NCBI RefSeq assembly: GCF_000208865.1
Contig: NC_018395.1
Coordinates: 5,690,839 to 5,754,838, forward strand
DNA length: 64,000 nucleotides
Reading direction: 5' to 3'
From: Neospora caninum Liverpool
Lineage: Eukaryota > Apicomplexa > Conoidasida > Eucoccidiorida > Sarcocystidae
Shown: positions 37,301 through 47,800 of the stretch, piece after piece
Position numbering within the stretch: the stretch's first letter is position 1
How the letters are laid out: every line of letters starts with the position of its first letter
Notes under the pieces: model-generated
Database searches by the model: none
Seen by the model: the letters and a program-made list of their open reading frames with translations, nothing else
Told to the model about the DNA's origin: nothing
Position numbers and translations under genes: made by a program

Positions 37301-39145
37301 GGCGCGTGCGACCTCGAGCTCTTTTCCAAAGGATTTTCGTTTCCTGGCTGCCCCTGCTGTGTCTGTGTCTGCCTCGCAGTTTGAACCCTTCGGTGGATCT
37401 CCAGCTCCACAGGAAGTACCGGCAACTGCAGCCGCCCTTTGTAACCGCGGGGTGCGCCACTGAAGAAAGGAACGATTCGGAACCGAGGACAGAGCAGTTG
37501 TCAAGAGAGAAACCAGGAAAAGGCAGGGCGGGAAGAGTTCCCTTCTATCTACGCCGTGTTGATTCTGGGTTGCAGTGCGTCTGCGCGTTCCTGAGAAAAT
37601 CTCTCTCCGTACACCTCACGATGTGTGTGTGCTCGTCTTGCGGGGGCGGGCGCTTGTCTTTTCCTCCCCGTCTCGTTCCTTCCCGTTTTCTCATCCGGGT
37701 CGGTCGCTCCTGGAACTCTCCTGACCCCTGCAGCGGCCTCGTGCGCCAACCGTCGACAGACACCTTTCTCTTCCCAGAGATTTTCTTCACTCCTCAGCTG
37801 CTCCGGAATGCCAATCTTTCTCCGATTGTGAACTCCACCTCGGTCAGTTCCTCTCTCAATCAAACAGACGCCTTGCTGCGCGACGTCATCGTGGGGCAAA
37901 CTGCATTTTCGTTTTCTCGCCGCGTGTTCATCCCATGAACCGTTTTCCCTTTCTGAGGTATCCTTTCCGCTTTTCTCCGGTCTCCAGTTTCTCCTCAGTT
38001 CCCCGCTAGCTCAGGTCACATCTCTGCTGCATTCGTTGTCCCGGCCTTAACTCACAATTGGCTCTAAGTCGAGGCTTCTTGGCGCGCACAGAGCGCCTGT
38101 TCGCTTCGGATAGCCGAGGCGCGTTTTTCTCACTCTGGCAGCGTGGCGATTCGAAGATGTACGCTGTTTGTGGTTCCAGTGTCCCGTATTTGAGAGACAC
38201 CTTTTCTCTGGTTTTCGTTCCGTCGCGGAGCAGCGGCTAGACACAGCCTGAGACCGACACTGCTCCGGACGCTCCCCTCGGCGCGTGCGTCAGCGCCCGT
38301 GTGCTGCGTTTATTGCCGCTGTGTGCTAGGGTTGGGAAACAACTCGCGCTGTGGCGTCTTTCGTCTGTTTTCCTCCGCCCAGCAGGCGAGCCTCACTCAA
38401 GTGATCCTCGATGCCTTCGGCAAAGGCACCGTGTGCGAACGAGCTCTCTGGCTGTCGCGCATTTGCCTTGTCGGAGGCACGGCGAAACTCGCCAACTTTG
38501 CAACTCGGTGAGGCCGCTTCCTTCGTGCGCAAGCTGCAAAGACCAGGCTTTGAGGTTTTCTCGGGTTCCTGCTTGACTGCGTCCAACGTTTTCGGCTGGC
38601 CTTTGCTCTTCCTTCCGGGTGTATGCCTATCTCCTGCACCGTTTCGCGTCTTCGGACTCTCGGACGCTTCGCTCCCCTGACTTGGCGTCTACAGACGTCT
38701 GGTTGGACGTTTTTGTTCGCCATCTGGTTCCCCGCCTGCACCATTGACGCTCCAGTTCAGTCCTGGTGGCTTCCCTTTGTGCTCGTGGGCGGAACACTGC
38801 AGATTGCAGGACGAGCTCAGGGCCACGTGGCAAAGCTCCGATCCTTCGGCCTATACTCGGAGAAAAGAAGACGTTCCGTACGTGTTCCGCACTCGTGTTT
38901 CCAAGGCAACGACGGCACAGCGATTCTAAAGTGACTCTGAACACCCGTCGAAACGGCTGGTTTCCTGGTTCCCTCGGCGGCCATGCCTGCCGCAGTTTAG
39001 CCTCGATGTACACCTATATACTCCGATGGAGCTTCACGTGTGTTTCATAACCCTTCATACTGTACACAAAGCAGAAGGAACATACGGCCCTGTAAATAGA
39101 AGCAAATTGCTTACGTAGGTGCATGCATGCATGCATTTAGGTGAA

Positions 39146-39178
<33 letters not shown>

Positions 39179-40138
39179 GTGCGGGCTGGATACTTGGCTG
39201 CTGTACGGTTACCGTACGCCTTCTTGGCTCACAGTGTTTTCGGCTTTGCTTTCTTGTCCTTTTTCGCCACGCTTGATGCAACCATTTCTCTGCTGGGAAC
39301 TCGCGGAGCGTCCGCATGTTCTTCCTCCCTTTCTTGAGTCTATAGTGGATTCATTTGTCCCCTGTGTCTCGGGTGTCTTCTTCGCCTGTCGTTTTAGCAT
39401 TCGCCTGCTCGTCTCGGATGATCCGCAGCTGGCGGCGTTTTGCGGCGCCTCAGCCTTTGGTAGGCACCGGAACGGAAACCGCTATGGTCTCGAAGCGTTC
39501 GTTGCCGCTTCAACGTGCATGGTTCAAGGATAGATCTAAAACAGGCGAAACAGCAGCCTGCCGCCATAGATTGGAAGCAAACATCTCTGGCCTCCCCATG
39601 CATGCCAAAAACCAGAAACAGCTGCAACTGCGACAGGCGGGAAACGGACCAGGTTCCACTCCTGTGTTCCAAGCAGAGGAGCAGAGAGTCGGCTTCAGGA
39701 AGGAGAGACGGAAAGTACGACGAGAGCAAGACAGAAAATGCATAGAGCTCATCATGTTCGCTTAATGCGTCTCGAGCCTGTTCCGTGCAAGCTGCTATGT
39801 AGGACGCGCGACGCGTTGGGATAGGCTGTTCTTACTCTGAGGGGGTGGAGCCGGCCTTGGAAAGGCTACTTTATTTTCCATTTCCATCTGGAGGCATTAG
39901 CACGAAAGCAAGCTTCTTACTTCACGGTTCCTCCTCAACACTTTCGAGCAGTGTCCTTGCTTTATCGCTGTGTGTGTATGCGTGTGTGTGTGTGTGTGTG
40001 TGTTCCGACTGTTCGTGTTCACCAGGCAGAGTAGCCGTCCTCGATGAAGAGGCCTGGATCACCAGAGAAGAGTACGAAGACAGCGCCGCTATTCCGGCTC
40101 TAGGAAGACGCGCTCTTCGTCATGCAAACTTAGGATAG
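34354..40138 (+). CDS. Divergent actin-related protein (ARP10/ARP11-like)
   Basis: About twelve exons: 34354-34589, 34876-34999, 35490-35648, 35965-36172, 36630-36713, 36841-37069, 37380-37574, 37734-about 37890, 38386-38507, 38803-about 38905, about 39398-39459 and 40026-40138, roughly 590-600 aa. Phases fit at most junctions; exon 8's donor and the exon 10-11 junction are uncertain. Actin-fold signatures in order: VVVVLEIGT then IRIGFSGDKTPRH (phosphate-1 loop), LLVVDAGETAIRVVPV (phosphate-2), SRICLVGGTAKLANF (adenosine loop), QLAAFCGASAFG, and WITREEYED at the C-terminus. An acidic N-terminal extension of about 70 residues and insertions make it longer than actin (375). The phosphate-2 segment resembles dynactin ARP10/ARP11 more than conventional actin. 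Assignment to the actin-related superfamily is firm; the subfamily is an inference. Confidence 0.8.
39121..39136. repeat. GCATGC-type run in an ARP intron
   Basis: Four tandem copies of GCAT giving overlapping TGCATGC palindromes, just before a (TA)n run. TGCATGC-like motifs are known apicomplexan promoter elements and AP2 targets; here it lies in an intron and may be only a simple repeat. Confidence 0.6.
39152..39179. repeat. (TA)n microsatellite in an ARP intron
   Basis: About 28 bases of alternating TA in the intron between ARP exons 10 and 11. Confidence 0.9.
39970..40003. repeat. (TG)n microsatellite near the last ARP acceptor
   Basis: Imperfect TG repeat (one TATGCG break) ending about 22 bases before the last exon's acceptor (40,025). 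It could influence splicing of the terminal exon. Confidence 0.85.
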
Positions 40139-42055
40139 TGCGTCCGTGTCCCTTTTTCTGGAGACTTCGCGGGTCTGTCACTTCATGATGACACACACTC
40201 TCGCACAAACTCGCGCTGAAGTTCGCCGTCTTTCCAGCGCACGACGGAGTCGCCAGTGCGATTTCGTTCCGCGGCTATACGCAGAAACGAGGGGACATAC
40301 GGGTTTTACACAACCGGGTAGCGTTTTTCGGCGAACGTTGCGGCAGGGACTGTTGAGCTTATGCTGCGCACCTAAACCCTAAAGATCAAAAAGGCCCTCT
40401 GGTACATTTCCACGGTCGGGGACGATCTGTGGCAGATATGGAGATTCTTTATTCCCCTGAGCAACTGCATGCCACGAGGCGGTCCCTCGCTTTACGGTAG
40501 TGAACTCTGTGGCGTACTTCGCTTCGTGAGGGATCTCTCGCGGAATCCGGAGAACAAGGGAAAACGATAGGATTCATGTGATTTTAGTCTCGCCTTTTTT
40601 TAATATACCAGTCAAATCAAAAGGCCTAAAGGTAGGGACGTCGATTAATCTATGTATGCGTTCCCGTGTTTGTGGAAGGGTAACTCCTTTGGGTGAATCC
40701 TGTGGACGGTGAAAATCGCACAGGTGGTGCTCAAATAGCAGTATCGCGTCGATTGACCTGGATCTCCCAGCGGCGGAAGTCGCGTAACGAGCGTACGGGG
40801 AACCCTTCACTGGACAAAAGGAGCCCGTCAACGTGATGCAACCCTTTGTTGGGAGCAAGATAAATCAGAGTGACTCAACATATACAGTCAGAGGCCACCT
40901 AGATACAAGACTTGACCAGCATCGTTAGATCTGCATAAACGACAGGTACATCTTCTATATCCCGTGGTACAGACTATCAACAAAAAAAAGTAACACTCAT
41001 TTGCTGAGTCAACTGATACATGGCTGAGTCGTAGCAGTTTCAATGCCCAAGGCAGAACACTGGCTTGGATACCCAGGGGGCGCTTAAAACCAGTCCACCA
41101 GTGCGCAGTACGTCATAGCGTACCTCAATGGCATTATGTAGAATAGTGTGCAGCGTTTTAAAAGCAGGACCACCCAGAACCGGTGATTTGTTTGGATTGG
41201 TGGCACCCTCTAATTACCTTATATTCGAGGCGTCACCGTCGCCTTTTTTTCTCCTCAAATGCGTTAATGACGGATGCTAAATGTCTGTCACACTTAATTG
41301 GATTAATCTTGCAAGCGGCTTTGGGCTTGATGGAACTTTCATACTCACAACTGTCGTTTATCCAACTCTATTTCAACGTTCGTCAAGTCCTTTGTAAATA
41401 GCGCACCGAGTACCTGGGGCCGGCCTGAAAGATTCACTAAAATGGTCCTAGGGAATATGTCAAGAAAGACCCAAGATTCCCCTGAGTCTCTTTGTTGCAT
41501 TCATACACGGCGTTCAATGGGTGCTATCTCCACAGTAGTTACCGCTTTAACAACGCTCTGCGGACACAAAAGAACTTGGATCCAGTAAACAGAACCATTG
41601 AAGATATAAATCGCTCGTACACCTTGCAGTATATATTCTTCCAGAAAAAGCTAGTGTCTGGAAACCGAAGAATCCCGTTTTATAATGTGAACCGGGAACT
41701 CTAGCTCGCCCTTGTCGCTGATCAGATGTGCAGGGCTACGCTAGACCACTGGCGCTGGATGAAAGGAGAAGTCTACTTGGCACTTCCGTGCCTCCCACAA
41801 CTTGGCCATCCGACTGGCCTGTGAAATAATCGAAACGTCGTCATACACAGTTCAGTCTGCAGCAGGGACAAGTGTTAACGAGGCCGAACAGATGAACGGC
41901 CGACGCTAACAGGAGGCAGCGAACAAAACGACGCAGGATGAGGAGTAGTTAGAGAGACAAAACCAGCGCGAAAGCGGAGCAACGACTGTGGCAACAGCAA
42001 AATAGTTGCATCTTACGGGCTATATGATAAAAAGGACAAAAACAAAAGTGAAACA
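40139..42055. other. AT-richer stretch without a supportable gene
   Basis: Starts at the ARP stop and ends at the tRNA cluster. It contains a short telomere-like run (40,371-40,383). A minus-strand open frame of 94 codons (40,574-40,858) lacks ATG, and plus-strand frames at 41,183 and 41,492 lack starts or partners. Base composition looks clearly more AT-rich than the flanking coding DNA. Confidence 0.35.
40371..40383. repeat. Telomere-like interstitial repeat
   Basis: CCTAAACCCTAAA: nearly two units of CCCTAAA, the apicomplexan and plant telomere repeat, about 235 bases beyond the ARP gene. Confidence 0.6.
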
Positions 42056-42128
42056 AGCCTCCTAGGGGGCTCGAACCCCTGACCACCAGCTTAAAAGGCT
42101 GGCGCTCTACCGACTGAGCTAAAGAGGC
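42056..42128 (-). tRNA. tRNA-Lys(UUU): tRNA-Lys (anticodon UUU), copy 1
   Basis: A 73-base cloverleaf on the minus strand. The acceptor stem pairs GCCTCTT with AGGAGGC (one G-U). D arm GCTC/GAGC, anticodon stem CCAGC/GCTGG with loop CTTTTAA (anticodon TTT), T arm AGGGG/CCCCT with loop TTCGAGC. Box A (TAGCTCAGTCGG) and box B (GGTTCGAGCCC) fit the pol III promoter. No intron and no encoded CCA. The base at the discriminator position is T. A T run at about 42,040 on the transcribed sense should terminate transcription. Confidence 0.95.
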
Positions 42129-42203
42129 TAGAAAAACGATCAATTTTTATTGCGAAACCGTGCAGAGTGTGTAAAAGAAAAAATTAGGAAATGCGATGAA
42201 AGA

Positions 42204-42276
42204 AGCCTCCTAGGGGGCTCGAACCCCTGACCACCAGCTTAAAAGGCTGGCGCTCTACCGACTGAGCTAAAGAGGC
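42204..42276 (-). tRNA. tRNA-Lys(UUU): tRNA-Lys (anticodon UUU), copy 2
   Basis: Identical over all 73 bases to copy 1, same strand, starting 148 bases further along. A run of six T on the transcribed strand (about 42,178-42,185) serves as terminator. Confidence 0.95.
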
Positions 42277-42845
42277 TGACGTTCAAACCTATTTTTGCGG
42301 CGAAAGCGTGTAGTGTGTGTAACAGAAAAAATGCTAAATCCGATTTTCTCCATAAGGAAATGCCTGTTGCCCCTCTTGTACCGTTGAACTCCGACAGCGA
42401 AATAGGACCCCATCCTCTTCTTGTTTCCGCTGAGTATTTTGACACGCCGGCGACGGGGCTGATTCCTCGTAATACCGTCTGCCACGTCACATAGCAAGGC
42501 CACCGAGGTAGGCGGAAGAACACCAGATCTAGCAACAGACCAAACGGCGATAGGATAGCTACAATGCGCACAGGAGGAAACTTTCAGACGGAGGGGCGAA
42601 AGTGAGTGTCTGAACGAGAGCGTTTTTATCGAAACTGTCTAACCAGGCCTTGAAGCGAGGCTGCACATTCGCATCTCGAGCCCCGGCGACGCAGTGTAGA
42701 AGTGAAAAGCTGCAAAAATCACACCAACAGGCACTCCTGTCTAGGTCGGAAACATGCAAAAGAAGCAGAAACGGAAAACCTGAGTGCATGGAAGAATCTG
42801 CAGCAGGAAGCAAAACACCAGCCGCGAAAGTCGTTGCACAGACGA
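42277..42845. other. Spacer between tRNA copies 2 and 3
   Basis: Apart from the duplicated 5' flank of copy 2, no gene is recognised. The T run at about 42,812-42,815 on the transcribed sense probably terminates copy 3. Confidence 0.4.
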
Positions 42846-42918
42846 AGCCTCCTAGGGGGCTCGAACCCCTGACCACCAGCTTAAAAGGCTGGCGCTCTAC
42901 CGACTGAGCTAAAGAGGC
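42846..42918 (-). tRNA. tRNA-Lys(UUU): tRNA-Lys (anticodon UUU), copy 3
   Basis: Identical over 73 bases to the other two copies, about 570 bases from copy 2. Its flanks are not similar to theirs, so it is either an older duplicate or a separate insertion. It also has T at the discriminator position. Confidence 0.95.
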
Positions 42919-44897
42919 TGCCGTGGAGACGCTTTCCGACGGACCGTTCACGAAAGAACAAGGAAGATGCTGAAAATATGGGAAAAAACAAGTGTCGATT
43001 CCACCGTCAGGGCGGACACTGGACATCGATGCGCTCAGCTTGTTTTTCTAATATATCTTTCTGCGCTGCTGCATCGGAGGAGGACGACGCCACTCCAGGT
43101 CCATTTGGTTCCAGGTGCGACTTCTCGCTTCAACGACGTTTTGCGCACGGGCGCCGGACCCCGGCATCCATACAGGCACCGCGAGACCTCTGTGGAATCT
43201 GCAAACCTTGTGCTTTCTGGTTTTCCCCCTCTGACCTTGGTTATCGCTTTCGTTTTCTCCTCGGCACACTGTGCCGTCACAAGAAGGCCACGGACGTGGA
43301 GAGTTGAGTGTGCACAAGGCAGCGGGGGAAAAGGTGCTGAGAAAATCAGCGAGGACACGAAAGAACGCAAGAGTCTTCTAATCTGCTCCTAGCTCAACCT
43401 GGCGTGTGACTCAAAAGGTGTGTACATACGCGAAGCGGACACCGGAAATGCATCCCCACTGTTATTTCTTGCAGCTTCTGGAGGGGGTTCAGTGTTCCTG
43501 TCGTTTTTCTCCGGTGCCCGTTTTGCCAGACGTTCATCGCCGCACTCCCTCTCTTTCTGCAACATCAGACACCCCCTTCGGGCTTTTTATCCAGCCGGAA
43601 AACTCCCGCGTTTCGACTCCTGAGAGATCGCATGATCCCGGATCTGCCGAACACTCGGGCAGAGCAGGGAATCAAACGGCGCCGCGGTTGAGGTTACGCG
43701 CTGCACAAGACACGACACCGATTCCTTCCTCTCTCGCTGCAGGAATCGGTCTCTTGATTCGTTTCGTGCCAAGCAGTGGCTCACGCAGAGCTCGACCGGT
43801 TTCCCGCGTGTGTGTGTGTTCCCCTTGCTCGAGAGGCACAGGGAACTCCGTTCTATCGCTGAGACCTGACCCAGCTCGCTGTCTCCGAGGGGCGCCTTTT
43901 TCGGCCACTCTAAGATCCACGCAGTTTCCATAGTTTATGGTGGAATCAAACTCCGAACGGACAGCGTCGACCGCCCGGGGAGGATAGGTTTCATTGTCGT
44001 CCTCCGATAGCTGCCGCGACGGTTTCAACAGGAAAGCGAGTGCACACATCGCGAAATGCACGACATAGAGCCTAACGAGAGAGCCAGCGCTTTTGCGCCT
44101 GCGCCGAGCGAGGAACAGCCTGGTCGGACGTTCTCGCTAAATACTTCTGTGGGTGTCTGAGAACCCGAGATCTACGGGTGGCGTTCTCCCCCCCTTTCGG
44201 CCCGCTGCAGGTGTACGGACAGTCCTTTGGAAGACCGCCCTTGAGTGAAGCTGGACTGCTTAACGTGGATAGCACCTACGAAGCGGTCTCTCTCCGCCCA
44301 CTTTGCTCAGTAGATTTCCACCTCTTCGCTCACATATGAATGTGAGTGTCTAGTAAGAAGTCGCTGGCCAGACATCTTCGTGAGAGGAGTCTGTTCCTGC
44401 CAGGCTGTCGCACCCGAGCCTTCAAAACCTCGAATTCGTCTTGGAAGGGGAGAGGGAAAAACGACGGACGCGCGTGTTGCTCGTGGTTCCCGCACCCCTT
44501 GTTTGAACGGACACGCAGGTCGCGTTCGCAGTTGAGTTTCGCGCCGCGGCACGGACTGAGAAAGATCCCTCTCCCGGCACAGTTCCCGATTTTCTGCATC
44601 AACCGCTGCGGCGTATTCTTCTCCTGGCGCATCGCTCGTCTATCTCGACTCCAGCCTTTTTCTCGAAAGGCCGCTGCATGGCCTCTCGCGATTTTGCACA
44701 TTTCTCGCGCCCGTCGCCGTCCCCTCCTTTTCCTGCCGCTCTCTCTCCCCGTGTCGACTGCTCTGTCTCCGTTGACCGATCCGTGCTTCCAGAGGTCGTT
44801 CTGTCCGACCTCTGTCGCGCCGTCGGCACTTGGGCATGCAGTTCTTTCCTGGCGGTGTCGCCTTTCCGACTGCAAGGAGACACCAAAGGCACAAAAC
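42919..44897. other. Upstream region of the 44.9-kb gene
   Basis: Likely promoter and 5' UTR of the plus-strand gene. The reading frame is open upstream of 44,898 as far as about 44,346 but has no ATG. A minus-strand frame with ATG at 44,049 and a stop at about 43,672 (125 codons, MCALAFLLKPSR at its start) is a weak candidate gene. No RNA gene was recognised. Confidence 0.3.
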
Positions 44898-47800
44898 ATG
44901 GATCCACGCGTGTGGCCGTTAGAGGCTGCTCCGACGGGGCTCGCCGACGCGCCCCGACGCTCCGCGCCGTTCCCCACTCGACACGACGCAGCTTTGTTTT
45001 CCGCGCCGGACAGAGACAGGCAGCTGTGGGGAGAGGGCCTCGGGCAAGGGACACGCGAGCTCTTCGTCCCTCAGTCGCGAGGCTCGCCCCTCGACGAGAA
45101 TCGGAGTCGCCGGCGGAAGTCGTCGCTCCTCTCCACTGCAGCCGTTGGAACGATGCCGGCTGCGGCTCCTGCGTCCTTCTGCACAACTCGTCCAGCACGC
45201 CACGAGAGTGCGCGGTGTCGCTACCCCACTTCAAGCGTCTTCGCCAGCGGCGAGACACTAGCCCGGCCTGCGGCTCTGTACCTGTCCGCTCTGGACTTCG
45301 TCGAGAAGCCGCGCATGTGTGCGGCGACAGCCCGAGGAGACCAGCGGTGTACAGGAGCCGAGCGTGGATTCCCGAGTCTCGTCCCCGCCGCGCACGGCGT
45401 CGAGGCAACACAGAGACTGTCTCCAGAGGTGTCTCCTTTCGCTGTCTCTGGTGCGCCTGACGCGTCGCGCCGCGCCGCCGCGTGTCGCTCTTGCTCCTCT
45501 GTCGCGTCGCCGCTGCAGCCGTTCCCCCTCGCGGTCGCCTTGAGGGCAGCCCCTCGCGCTGCCGTCGGCACCTCCACGCCTCGCCCCTCGCTCTCGGCCC
45601 GGTCCCTCACGCAGCCGGGTGAGCGTCTGCTGAGCGGCAAGCATGGACGCATGCATGCGCTCGCCACTCCGCGCCGAACAGCGGCGCCGACGTTGCCCGA
45701 ATCTGCGTCGCGATTCGCTTCCGTTTCTTCTCGGCCAAGCCCAGAAGCGTCCGCCGTTCTGTGGCCCCGCGCCTCGTCGTTTGTCTCCGTTTCTCCCGGC
45801 CAGTCTCCGTCTTTCTTCGCCTGCTCGACTCCTCACGCATGCGGGCTGTCTGCGGCCCCGCCCAACTCCGGTCAGATGCCCCGAGCCGTCCCCGCGCCGC
45901 TAAGCAGGGCTGCCTGCCTCTGCGCTTCACCGGCGGCTTCTGCGGCTGTCGGAGGCAGGAGTCCCCCCGGCCAGCGCGGGCGTGATTGTGTGTCGCGAAG
46001 GTCCAGCAACGTCCTCTCGACTTCGTCTGCAGACGCCTCGCCCGCAGCAGGCCGAAGCTCTGGAAGCCGCACGGAGTCCCCGGCGGCGGCGCCGAGCCAG
46101 CGCGCGGAGGACCGCGGCGCGGGTGCGACGCACAGAGTGGCGAAACAGCCGCCAAATCTCGCTCGACTGCTGGGCAGCATCGGCCAACACGCGTCAGTGG
46201 AAGCGGGGCCGTTGCGGTCGAGTCGACGGAGCGAAGCGTCTCCGTCTCTGCGGAAGACGGCGACTGATCCGCACCGGTCGACGCCCTCCGGCCAGAAAGA
46301 ACGCGAGAGAGAACAGGGCAAGGAAGGATCGCTTACGAGTCCTCCCGCAGCGGCGCAAGTGGCAAAGTTGGAAAAGAGTGGAGCAGCGACGCCTGCAATC
46401 CCTGCCGTCCCTCTGTCTCCCCTGGCGCCCGAAGGGCCTTCTGCTCTGTATCCAGGCGTGCCCGCGTCTTCCCGCAAGTCCCTGGCGCTTCGTGAGCCCC
46501 AACCTGGCACCTCAGCGAGTGTGCGTGACTTGCGCGGGGCGCCGCTGGGCGAGGCGGGGCGCGCGTCGCAGCGCGGCGAGGGCGGGCTGTGCGGAGAACG
46601 CGAGACGGACGCAGGATGTGAACAGTGCGCCGTGCTGCTCCAGACGCTCGTTCACACCGCGGACCGCATGCAGCGGCAGATGGAAGATGTGGAGTGCAAA
46701 GTGCAGCATCTGCAGGAAGTCGCCGAACGCTCGAAGCGAACAAGTCCTCTCGCGTTTGCGTCTTCGATGCGAGCGGGCGCTCAGAGCGAGATGGGCGAAG
46801 ACGCACGAGCAGCGCTGGGAACGGCGCAGGCGCGTCAGGAGCCTAGCCAGCCTCTGGTGGCTTCACTAGCCTCTCCAGAGCGGGGCACAAGACAGAGAGG
46901 AGGCGACGTCGCGCTCGGCGCCGGGGAGGCCTGCCACGACGGTGAGTTGACGCGAGAGAAAGGAGACACAGGAGACGAAAAGGGACGCGACGTCAGACAG
47001 GGGGGGAGCTCTGAAGCAGTTGAACGCGACTTGGCCGCGCTGGCACCGAGCCGGCCGGAAGAAGACAGCATCGTTGCGAGGCTCACGCGAGAGAAACAAG
47101 AAGCCCTTGCAGAACGCGACTTCCTCCGTGAAGAGTGCACGACCCTGCGATATTCGGTTGAAGTCCTCTCGCAGATTCGGCTTTTACTGGAAGAACGCGT
47201 CGCGCGTCTGGAACGAGCTGTGCTCGGAGCGGCCAAGGCGCAGGACGCTTCAGTGGACGGGGCGAACGGAGACAGGTGTCCCCGCGAAGCCGGGGAGGCG
47301 GAGCGGCGCTCCCTCGCGAAGGTCCCGAAGAAGGCACATGGTCTGGAGCGGACGGGAGAGGGACAGACGCAGACCAAATCCGACGGCCAAGTGGCGAGTG
47401 CGTGGACGGGGCGCCAGCAGCCTCCGCAGGCTGAGGCGCCGTGGGATCCTGAGACACGATGCATGCAACGCCCCGTTCCTGTCGGATCTGAAGACGACTT
47501 CGGGCCGCGAGAGAAACCGGAGCGTCCGGGGTCTTTGCAGGCACGGGAAGCCTGGACTGACGCGCAAAGGAGCGACGCATGCACGCGGACTCGAGAGCCT
47601 TCCAAAACCTCTGCTCGGCGAGCGTCCGACGACCGTCTCGTGGAGGCTGATTCCGAGGAGACGGCGGAGACAGCGCGGTCGGTGGTCTCCAAGGAGACAC
47701 CCACCGCCGAGCCGAGGCAAGACGAGGCGAGGGTGGTCGGCGCAGCCTTCAACGCGCAGACAGGCCACGAGCTGCGAGGTCTGCAAGCATCGCGCGCCTC

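Larger units (their letters stand above)
42056..42345. repeat. Tandem duplication of tRNA-Lys plus 5' flank
   Basis: Copies 1 and 2 of the tRNA are 148 bases apart. Their upstream flanks (42,129-42,203 and 42,277-about 42,345) are recognisably homologous (shared GCGAAA-CGTG-AG-GTGTGTAA-AGAAAAAAT pattern), so a unit of about 148 bases was duplicated. Confidence 0.75.

Noticed and set aside
41949..42143. Minus-strand open frames across the tRNA copies
   Set aside because: They are translations of the tRNA-Lys genes themselves.
44346..44897. Upstream extension of the Ser-rich gene
   Set aside because: The frame is open but starts with GTG and has no ATG before 44,898, so it is treated as 5' UTR.
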